Both the position numbers and the translations under genes were made by a program. From contig DIEE01000288.1 in the NCBI GenBank assembly GCA_002418465.1, positions 1-5,388 of the forward strand: a stretch of 5,388 nt of DNA. The letters run 5' to 3'. Numbering within the stretch: position 1 is the first letter of the stretch; each line of letters opens with the position of its first letter. This stretch comes from Pseudomonas sp. UBA5782 (lineage in GTDB: Bacteria > Pseudomonadota > Gammaproteobacteria > Pseudomonadales > Pseudomonadaceae). Below the pieces are notes generated by a model. The model was given only the letters and a program-made list of their open reading frames with translations. It had not been told where the DNA came from and made no database searches. Below are positions 1-4,933 of the stretch, in pieces.

Positions 1-1
1 C

Positions 2-466
2 GGCACGATCACCCTGCCGCGCCACGGTGGCCAGGCCGCGCCGGGATTGGCGTTCATCGTCCAGGCGGTCTACCCGAAACCGCGCGCGACCCCCGCTCCC
101 TTCGCCACGCCCCTGCAGCCGGCGGATCGTCTTTCGGCGGCGCGGGTGCGTCTGACCAAGGGTGATTTCGAAGCCTGCGCGGCGCTCTGCGTGAGCGCGC
201 TGGACCTCGCCAGCCAGGACCTGCTGCCCGGCATCAGCGGTCTGCGCGAGCGCTTCCATCGACTGAGAAACGAGGGCGTGATCCCCCCCACGCTGGCTGC
301 CTGGGGGCATTTCGTGCGCATCGAGGGCAGCGCGGCGACGCTGCTCGACGAGGACGTCGCCGAGGAGGAAGCCCAGGAGCTGCTGGACTTCACCGAGACC
401 TTCCTGCTGTTCGCCTTCTCCCGGCCCGGCGCCGGGATCAGCCACCGACGCCTGCGCGCCAGCTGA
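2..466 (+). CDS. DUF4145-type protein, C-terminal part (5' end outside window)
   Basis: The frame is open from base 2 to a TGA at 464-466. It already codes before the TTG at 47, so the true start lies left of the window and only about 154 residues are visible. The last roughly 95 residues resemble the DUF4145 domain. They have an N-terminal helix with a Lys-Gly-Asp-Phe-Glu-Ala-Cys pattern typical of small helical repeats, a central 'LRERFHRLRNEGVIPP' segment, a 'WGHFVRIEG' helix, and an acidic stretch 'DEDVAEEEAQELLDFTE' before the last hydrophobic helix. DUF4145 is a family of unknown molecular function found alone or attached to other domains, so none is assigned here. No signal peptide or membrane segment is visible in this part. 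It is separated from the dehydrogenase operon by nearly 500 bases and its own regulatory region, so a functional link is unlikely. The domain call rests on remembered family pattern. Confidence 0.7.
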   Translation, partial: GTITLPRHGGQAAPGLAFIVQAVYPKPRATPAPFATPLQPADRLSAARVRLTKGDFEACAALCVSALDLASQDLLPGISGLRERFHRLRNEGVIPPTLAAWGHFVRIEGSAATLLDEDVAEEEAQELLDFTETFLLFAFSRPGAGISHRRLRAS

Positions 467-523
467 ACGCGGCGCAGCACGCTATGTGCGGCCCTGCAAC
501 CGCGCGTGATACCGCCCTACCCA

Positions 524-586
524 CCCGCCACAGCGGCGGGAACACCTCCGCACGCCTGCCCTCAGACGCCTTTTCGCGATGCGAAA
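524..586. repeat. Two short hairpins downstream of the DUF4145 gene
   Basis: Two perfect inverted repeats sit close together. The first is CCCGCC (524-529) with GGCGGG (535-540) around a 5-nt loop. The second is TTTCGC (572-577) with GCGAAA (581-586) around GAT. Neither is followed on the + strand by a run of T, so they do not look like classical intrinsic terminators, though the first could weakly end the upstream transcript. I see no gene from 467 to 596. Confidence 0.35.
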
Positions 587-596
587 GCCTCTCAAG

Positions 597-660
597 CGCT
601 TCGCCGCGGCGCCGCCAGTAAACGCTGAAACCCATGACTGGCGGGGCCTCTAGCGAAGCG
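597..660. repeat. 64-nt imperfect palindrome, possible REP-like or cruciform element
   Basis: Two nested perfect 8-bp inverted repeats share one axis. The outer pair is CGCTTCGC (597-604) with GCGAAGCG (653-660). The inner pair is CCGCCAGT (612-619) with ACTGGCGG (637-644). Between the arms are 7 and 8 unpaired or partly paired bases (GGC 608-610 can pair with GCC 646-648), and the loop is 17 nt. No T-tract follows, so an intrinsic terminator is unlikely. Extragenic palindromes of this size are common in Pseudomonas, but I cannot match it to a named REP family by eye. Confidence 0.5.
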
Positions 661-678
661 GGAACCAAACGGAATCGA

Positions 679-737
679 TTGATATCAAATTTGTAACAGT
701 GAATTGCGCATTTTTTTCACTGCGACAATTTGTAACA
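679..737. promoter_or_regulatory. Operator-like block with nested palindromes and an 11-bp direct repeat
   Basis: This AT-rich block stands out from its GC-rich surroundings just upstream of the predicted promoter. It contains the palindrome TTGATATCAA (679-688), the palindrome CAAATTTG (686-693), and two copies of AATTTGTAACA (688-698 and 727-737, 39 bp apart). The inverted repeat CAGTGAA (697-703) / TTCACTG (716-722) flanks a T-rich centre. The second copy of the direct repeat overlaps the core promoter, as expected for a repressor or dual regulator site. The motif matches no regulator I can name: it is neither a convincing HexR site (TTGT-N7/8-ACAA) nor an Anr/FNR box, which would need four bases between the TTGAT and ATCAA halves. 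Confidence 0.5.
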
Positions 738-751
738 CCTTACCCTATAAA
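722..751 (+). promoter_or_regulatory. Putative sigma70 promoter of the dehydrogenase operon
   Basis: The -10 candidate is TATAAA (746-751, five of six consensus matches). An 18-bp spacer separates it from the -35 candidate GCGACA (722-727, four of six). Transcription would start near 758 and leave a leader of about 200 nt before the first gene. The location supports the call: it is the only AT-rich segment between the upstream gene and the operon, and it is bordered by repeats. The -35 is weak, which fits an activated or regulated promoter. No sigma54-type promoter was noticed here. Confidence 0.4.
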
Positions 752-757
752 AACGTC

Positions 758-959
758 GGGAAAAGACGACCAACGGACGACGGCCTCTGTCCCGGTGCTT
801 CGCATCGGTCTGGCCTCCTGAATACCAAATGGTCGCGCGCCCACGTGGATGTTTCCGCCGATGCCCCCAGGCAAAGGCACCACCGTGAACTGATAGCGGA
901 TACGCAGCCTTCGACGGGCGAACCCCAGGTTCGCCAGACGCGTATCGCAGGAGCATCGC
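758..959 (+). other. Long 5' leader of the operon with stem-loop and strong RBS
   Basis: I see no supported gene in this roughly 200-nt leader. Near its end is a perfect 8-bp stem, GGCGAACC (917-924) and GGTTCGCC (928-935), with a 3-nt loop (in practice probably a 7-bp stem and 5-nt loop). Twelve bases later comes a strong Shine-Dalgarno, CAGGAG (948-953), six bases before the ATG at 960. The leader also holds CTCCTG (815-820), an exact complement of that Shine-Dalgarno, so alternative pairing that hides the ribosome site is possible. I recognise no known riboswitch class. Its extent depends on the promoter call. Confidence 0.4.
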
Positions 960-1706
960 ATGACCGAAAAATCCAAAGGCTTTACCCGGCGACAGATCCT
1001 TGTCTCGTCGGCGACCTCGCTAGCCGTCGGCGCCGCCGCCAGCGCCAAGGCGGCCACCGTGGTCGGCACGCCGGCCTGGATCCCCTTCGACCGCAACGGC
1101 CCGATGCACTACGACACGCCCGGCTGGCAGTTCTTCACTGCCGACGAAGCCCGCGAGGTCGAGGCGATCGTCGAGCAGCTGATTCCTGCCGACGACCTCA
1201 GCGTCAGCGGCAAGGACGCCGGTTGTGCGGTGTTCATCGACCGCCAGCTGGCCGGCGAATACGGCACCTTCGCCCGCCTGTACCGCGAGGGCCCGTTCAC
1301 TCCGGGCACCCCGGCGCAGGCCGACCAGTCGCCGCTGGTGCCGCAGGAGCGCTACCGCATCGGCCTCGCCGCCCTCGGCAAGTACTGCCAGGCGCAATTC
1401 CAGAAGCCCTTCAGCGGCCTCGACGGCGAGCAGCGCGACAAGGTGCTGACCGACCTGGAGAAAGGCGCGATCAGCCTCGAAGGCATCGACGCCAAGTTCT
1501 TCTTCCAGCAGGTGCTGGGCAACACCATGGAAGGCTTCTTCGCCGACCCGATCTATGGCGGCAACCGCGACATGGTGAGCTGGAAAATGATCGGTTTCCC
1601 CGGCGCGCGTTATGACTACCGCGACTACATCGCGCTGCATAACCAGAAGCTCGACCTGGTACCGCTCTCCATCATCGGCAGCTCCGCCTGGAACAAGAAG
1701 GGTTAA
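960..1706 (+). CDS. Gluconate 2-dehydrogenase small (gamma) subunit, Tat-exported
   Basis: This 248-residue protein belongs to the gluconate 2-dehydrogenase subunit 3 family, the small subunit of membrane-bound FAD sugar and sugar-acid dehydrogenases. It starts with a twin-arginine signal: TRRQIL at residues 9-14, an Ala/Ser-rich hydrophobic stretch, and a likely cleavage after AKA (29-31). The mature part opens with an aromatic-rich segment (Trp-Gln-Phe-Phe, then 'ADEAREVEAIVEQLIPADD'). It ends with the family-typical 'DPIYGGNRDMVSWKMIGFPG' region. The subunit has no cofactor of its own; in this family it stabilises the flavoprotein and carries it through the Tat system. The ATG at 960 is favoured by CAGGAG six bases upstream and places the signal peptide exactly at the N-terminus. 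It is the first gene of the operon, five bases before the flavoprotein gene. Pseudomonas literature uses gad-type names and other genera gndS, so no symbol is given. The substrate is inferred from the genus and the full operon. Confidence 0.88.
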   Translation: MTEKSKGFTRRQILVSSATSLAVGAAASAKAATVVGTPAWIPFDRNGPMHYDTPGWQFFTADEAREVEAIVEQLIPADDLSVSGKDAGCAVFIDRQLAGEYGTFARLYREGPFTPGTPAQADQSPLVPQERYRIGLAALGKYCQAQFQKPFSGLDGEQRDKVLTDLEKGAISLEGIDAKFFFQQVLGNTMEGFFADPIYGGNRDMVSWKMIGFPGARYDYRDYIALHNQKLDLVPLSIIGSSAWNKKG

Positions 1707-1711
1707 TCGAC

Positions 1712-3481
1712 ATGGCTACACCTAAGAAACTTCCGGCCACCGACGTGGTGGTTGTAGGGCTCGGCTGGGCGGGCTCGATCATTGCCAAGGAACTCGCCGA
1801 CGAAGGCCTCAACGTGATGGGCTTCGAACGCGGTCCGTGGCGCGATACCGCCGCGGACTTCAACCTGGCCTCCGCCGCCGACGAACTGCGTTACAACCGC
1901 CGTCAGGAACTGATGCTGCGGACCAAGCAGAACACCTGCACGATGCGCAACACGCCGGCCGAAACCGCGCTGCCGATGCGCGACTGGGGCTCCTTCCACC
2001 CCGGCAACGGTACCGGCGGCGCCGGCAACCACTGGGCCGGCATCACCTTCCGCTTCCAGCCCAGCGAATTCCGCCTGCAGAGCTACCTGAGCGAACGCTA
2101 CGGCAAGGAACTCCCGGAAGAGCTGACCCTGCAGGACTGGGGCACCACCTGGGAAGAGATGGAGCCGCACTACGACTCCTTCGAGCGCCTGGCTGGCGTG
2201 TCCGGCAAGGCCGGCAACCTCAACGGCACCGTCGTCGAAGGCGGCAACCCGTTCGAGGGCGCCCGCTCCAAGGAATATCCGAACCCGCCGACGGCGCAGA
2301 CCTACGCCCCGACGCTGTTCGCCGAAGCCGCGCGCAACCTCGGCTACAAGCCGTTCCCGGTGCCCTCCGCACTGGCCTCGCAGGCCTACACCAACCAGTA
2401 CGGCGTGACCATGGGGCCGTGCACCTTCTGCGGCTTCTGCACCAACTACGGCTGCGCCAACTATTCCAAGGCCAGCGCGATCGTCAACGTGCTGCCGGCG
2501 CTGATCCGCAAACCCAACTTCACCGCCAAGACCAACGCCGAAGTGCTGAAGGTCACCATGGACAGCACCGGCAAGAAGGCCACCGGGATCATCTACGTCG
2601 ACGCCAACGGCGATCAGTTCGAGCAGCCGGCGGAAATCGTCGTGGTCGCCGCGTTCATCTTCGAGAACGTGCGCCTGATGCTACTTTCCGGGGTCGGCCA
2701 GCCCTACGATCCGGTCTCCAACACCGGCACAACCGGGCGCAACTACGCCTACCAGACCGCCAACAGCGTGCGCATGTTCTTCGATGACAAGAACTTCAAC
2801 CCGTTCATCGGCGGCGGCGCCATCGGCATGGGCATCGACGAGTTCAACAACGACAACTTCGACCACTCCGGCCTCGGCTTCGTCGGCGGCGGCAGCACCC
2901 GCGTGACCCCGATCGGCGCCGCGCCGATCGACTCGCGCCCGGTACCGCCAGGTACCCCGGCCTGGGGTTCGAAATGGAAGAAGGCGACGGTGGAAAGCTA
3001 CGCCAGCACCATGTCCATCGGTTGCGAGGCGAGCAGCTACAGCAAGCGCACCAACTACCTGTCGCTGGACCCGAACTACACCGACCCGCACGGCCGCCCG
3101 CTGCTGCGCATCACCTTCGACTTCCCGGAGAACGACCTGCGCATGGCCGAGTACTGCACCGGCAAGGTCGCGGAGATCGCCAAGAGCATGAACCCCAAAG
3201 CGATGTTCCCGTCGCCGCGCAAAGGGCCTTGGGCGAACACTTCGTACCAGTCCTCGCACATCGTCGGCGGCTTCATCATGGGCGCCGATCCGAAGAACAG
3301 CTCGGTGAACAAGCACCTGCAGGTATGGGGCGTGCCGAACCTGTTCGTGGTCGGCTCCTCGGCCTTCCCGCAGAACCCCGGCTACAACCCGACCGGCACC
3401 GTCGGTGCACTGGCCTTCAAGGCGGCGGATGCGATCCGCAGGCTCTATCTCAAGCGTCCGGGGGAGATGATCAACGTATGA
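1712..3481 (+). CDS. Gluconate 2-dehydrogenase flavoprotein (large, catalytic) subunit
   Basis: A 589-residue GMC-family oxidoreductase, normal length for the large subunit of membrane-bound gluconate 2-dehydrogenase, which oxidises D-gluconate to 2-keto-D-gluconate. The N-terminus has the FAD-binding Rossmann motif GLGWAG (16-21), ending at acidic Glu39 in FERG (38-41), where the adenosine ribose binds. Cys237, Cys240, Cys243 and Cys248 form a C-x2-C-x2-C-x4-C cluster; related heterotrimeric dehydrogenases carry a 3Fe-4S cluster in this region that relays electrons from FAD to heme. The C-terminal GMC domain shows His516 (SSHIVGG) and Asn559 in NPTGT (559-563), the expected catalytic His/Asn pair. 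There is no signal peptide: the Rossmann strand begins near residue 11, so export most likely relies on the Tat signal of the small subunit. The start is supported by an AAGAAGGG purine stretch (1695-1702) inside the end of the preceding gene. Its TGA overlaps the ATG of the cytochrome gene. Fructose, sorbitol or 2-ketogluconate dehydrogenase large subunits are alternatives that motifs alone cannot exclude. Confidence 0.88.
   Translation: MATPKKLPATDVVVVGLGWAGSIIAKELADEGLNVMGFERGPWRDTAADFNLASAADELRYNRRQELMLRTKQNTCTMRNTPAETALPMRDWGSFHPGNGTGGAGNHWAGITFRFQPSEFRLQSYLSERYGKELPEELTLQDWGTTWEEMEPHYDSFERLAGVSGKAGNLNGTVVEGGNPFEGARSKEYPNPPTAQTYAPTLFAEAARNLGYKPFPVPSALASQAYTNQYGVTMGPCTFCGFCTNYGCANYSKASAIVNVLPALIRKPNFTAKTNAEVLKVTMDSTGKKATGIIYVDANGDQFEQPAEIVVVAAFIFENVRLMLLSGVGQPYDPVSNTGTTGRNYAYQTANSVRMFFDDKNFNPFIGGGAIGMGIDEFNNDNFDHSGLGFVGGGSTRVTPIGAAPIDSRPVPPGTPAWGSKWKKATVESYASTMSIGCEASSYSKRTNYLSLDPNYTDPHGRPLLRITFDFPENDLRMAEYCTGKVAEIAKSMNPKAMFPSPRKGPWANTSYQSSHIVGGFIMGADPKNSSVNKHLQVWGVPNLFVVGSSAFPQNPGYNPTGTVGALAFKAADAIRRLYLKRPGEMINV
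3478..3481 (+). other. ATGA start/stop overlap between flavoprotein and cytochrome genes
   Basis: The TGA of the flavoprotein gene (3479-3481) overlaps the ATG of the cytochrome gene (3478-3480). This arrangement typically couples translation and helps balance subunits of one complex. A G-rich Shine-Dalgarno (3460-3466) lies 11 bases upstream, so independent initiation is also possible. Confidence 0.85.
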
Positions 3482-4710
3482 AAACGACACTCTCCCTTTG
3501 CGCCGGCCTGCTCGCCCTGAGCTTCGGCGCTGCCCACGCGGCCACCGGCGGCGACTCCTACAACCTGGTGGAAAAAGGCCGCTACCTGGCGACCCTCGGT
3601 GACTGCACGGCCTGCCACACGCAGCCGGGCAAACCGCTGTTCGCCGGTGGCGTGACCATCGATACGCCGTTCGGCAAGCTGGTCGGCGCCAACATCACCC
3701 CCGATCCGGACAGCGGCATCGGCCGCTGGAGCTTCGAGGACTTCCAGAACGTCATGTCCAAGGGTCACGCGCCGGGCGACAAGCGTCTCTACGGGGCGAT
3801 GCCGTACACCGCCTACACCAAGGTCAGCCGCGAGGACAACCAGGCGATCTGGGCCTACCTGCAGACCGTGCAACCGGTGCACAACCCGGTGGAAACCAAC
3901 CTGCTGCCGTTCCCGTTCAACGTGCGCACCAGCCTGATCGCCTGGAACCTGCTCAACTTCAAGGAGGGCGAATTCAAGCCCGACGCGAAGAAGTCCGAGC
4001 AATGGAACCGCGGCGCCTACCTGGTCGAAGGTCTTGGCCACTGCGGCACCTGCCATACGCCGAAGAGCGTCACCGGCGGCGACAAGAACGCCGAGTTCCT
4101 CGCCGGCGCCAACCTGCAGGACTGGGTTGCACCGAACATCACCGCGGACCCGCACAGCGGCATCGGCGCCTGGAGCGTCGAGGAAATCGTCCAGTACCTG
4201 AAGACCGGTGCCAACCGCTTCGACATGGCCTCCGGGCCGATGGCCGAAGCCGTCGAGCACTCGATGCAGCACTGGAAGGACGAGGACCTGATGGCCGTGG
4301 CGGTCTACCTCAAGGACGACCCGCAGAACGACCACGCCAAGCCGACCGAACCGCTGGCCGCCGACAACGCGGCGATGGTCGCCGGCAAGGCGATCTACGC
4401 GGACCGTTGCTCGGCCTGCCATACGCCGACCGGCGAAGGGGTTTCCCACCTGTTCCCGAAACTGGCCAAGGCGCCACTGGTGAACGGCAGCGATGCCGCC
4501 TCGCTGATCCGCGTGGTACTCGCCGGTAGCCGCGCCGGTGGCACCGATGCGGCACCGACCGCACCGGCCATGCCTTCGTTCGCCTGGAACCTCAGCGACG
4601 AGAACATCGCCGATGTGCTCACCTACGTGCGCAACAGCTGGGGCAACTCCGCGGCGGCGGTTTCCAGCAGCGACGTGACCGACCTGCGCGAAAGCCTGCA
4701 CAAGCCCTGA
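3478..4710 (+). CDS. Gluconate 2-dehydrogenase triheme cytochrome c subunit
   Basis: This 410-residue periplasmic cytochrome c takes electrons from the flavoprotein and passes them to ubiquinone in the inner membrane. A Sec signal peptide is clear: MKTT, a Leu/Ala-rich core, and probable cleavage after AHA (19-21). Three c-type heme motifs mark three similar domains: CTACH (43-47), CGTCH (189-193) and CSACH (311-315). Probable axial methionines are Met108 (YGAMPY), Met255 (SGPMAE) and Met365 (PAMPSF). Each of the first two domains also repeats an 'NITPDPDSGIG' / 'NITADPHSGIG' element, as is usual in this family. No transmembrane helix is evident after the signal, so membrane attachment would be peripheral. 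The ATG at 3478 overlaps the stop of the flavoprotein gene as ATGA and has GGGGGAG (3460-3466) upstream, so translation is probably coupled. The frame stays open leftward inside the flavoprotein gene, but only this start gives a signal peptide. Maturation needs the cytochrome c assembly system encoded elsewhere. The closest alternatives are cytochrome subunits of alcohol, sorbitol or fructose dehydrogenases. Confidence 0.9.
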   Translation: MKTTLSLCAGLLALSFGAAHAATGGDSYNLVEKGRYLATLGDCTACHTQPGKPLFAGGVTIDTPFGKLVGANITPDPDSGIGRWSFEDFQNVMSKGHAPGDKRLYGAMPYTAYTKVSREDNQAIWAYLQTVQPVHNPVETNLLPFPFNVRTSLIAWNLLNFKEGEFKPDAKKSEQWNRGAYLVEGLGHCGTCHTPKSVTGGDKNAEFLAGANLQDWVAPNITADPHSGIGAWSVEEIVQYLKTGANRFDMASGPMAEAVEHSMQHWKDEDLMAVAVYLKDDPQNDHAKPTEPLAADNAAMVAGKAIYADRCSACHTPTGEGVSHLFPKLAKAPLVNGSDAASLIRVVLAGSRAGGTDAAPTAPAMPSFAWNLSDENIADVLTYVRNSWGNSAAAVSSSDVTDLRESLHKP

Positions 4711-4720
4711 GTCGCGGACC

Positions 4721-4738
4721 CGGCGTCGCCTGACGCCG
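4721..4738 (+). repeat. GC-rich hairpin just after the cytochrome gene
   Basis: A perfect 7-bp stem, CGGCGTC (4721-4727) and GACGCCG (4732-4738), closes a 4-nt loop ten bases after the operon's stop codon. No T-run follows directly. It may protect the 3' end of the operon mRNA or slow polymerase ahead of the terminator downstream. A weaker inverted repeat, GCCAG (4744-4748) / CTGGC (4757-4761), lies between the two. Confidence 0.45.
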
Positions 4739-4763
4739 AGCCTGCCAGGCGCTTCGCTGGCGT

Positions 4764-4799
4764 AATGAAAGGCCATCCGATTGGGTGGTCTTTTCATTT
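4764..4799 (+). terminator. Strong intrinsic terminator of the dehydrogenase operon
   Basis: A long hairpin pairs AATGAAAGG (4764-4772) with CTTTTCATT (4790-4798), including one G-U pair. It continues after a single bulged T as CCATCC (4773-4778) with GGGTGG (4783-4788), also with one G-U pair, closed by the tetraloop GATT. The right arm is T-rich (CTTTTCATTT), giving the U-rich 3' end of a rho-independent terminator. The left arm is A-rich, so the element may work in both directions. It isolates the operon from the mprF-like gene downstream. Confidence 0.8.
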
Positions 4800-4869
4800 G
4801 TGCGGTGCAAACGCCGCCTAACCTTGGTCTGACACCTGTGCGCCGCTCGGGCAAAAAAATTCCTCCGGA

Positions 4870-4886
4870 CGGACGTGCGGTCCGCA
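4870..4886. promoter_or_regulatory. Short palindromes in the mprF upstream region
   Basis: TGCGG-T-CCGCA (4876-4886) is an 11-nt palindrome around one central base. It overlaps the inverted repeat CGGAC (4870-4874) / GTCCG (4880-4884). Its place 48-64 bases before the mprF start suits an operator or a leader hairpin. No convincing -35/-10 pair was found nearby, although an A-run lies at 4853-4859. This is an observation of symmetry only; short GC palindromes arise easily in DNA of this composition. Confidence 0.25.
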
Positions 4887-4933
4887 GTTCGAGCGTTCAC
4901 ACTCTGCACCCTGTTCAGCCACAGAGAGCCGAA

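Noticed and set aside
679..688. TTGATATCAA as an Anr/FNR box
   Set aside because: The half-sites match, but they abut directly, whereas the Anr/FNR consensus needs four bases between TTGAT and ATCAA.
829..888. A 19-codon upstream open frame in the operon leader
   Set aside because: It has no Shine-Dalgarno, its Arg/Pro-rich content resembles a shadow frame, and it has no leader-peptide feature such as a run of one amino acid.
704..1615. A 303-codon + strand frame overlapping the leader and the small-subunit gene
   Set aside because: Its product is extremely Arg-rich and low in complexity, and it lies out of frame with the well-supported small-subunit gene. It is a shadow frame running back into the promoter.
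2974..3477. An upstream extension of the cytochrome frame inside the flavoprotein gene, which would make a 578-residue protein
   Set aside because: The extension lies wholly within the flavoprotein gene in another frame and has shadow-like composition. The ATG at 3478 has a Shine-Dalgarno and begins a clean Sec signal peptide.
3493..3501. Cys8 of the cytochrome signal peptide as a lipoprotein acylation site
   Set aside because: The preceding residue is Leu rather than Gly, Ala or Ser, and Cys8 lies too early, within the hydrophobic core. The AHA site gives a normal signal peptidase I cleavage.
4749..4757. GCGCTTCGC shared with 596-604 as evidence for a dispersed repeat
   Set aside because: Nine shared bases of GC-rich sequence are weak evidence and the flanks do not match well. 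A genome-wide count would be needed before calling it a repeat family.
3445..4854. A 469-codon open frame on the minus strand, antisense to the cytochrome gene
   Set aside because: The + strand here encodes an unmistakable triheme cytochrome c with a signal peptide. The antisense frame is a by-product of GC-rich third positions; its Arg/Val/Gly-rich, repetitive translation resembles no protein family.
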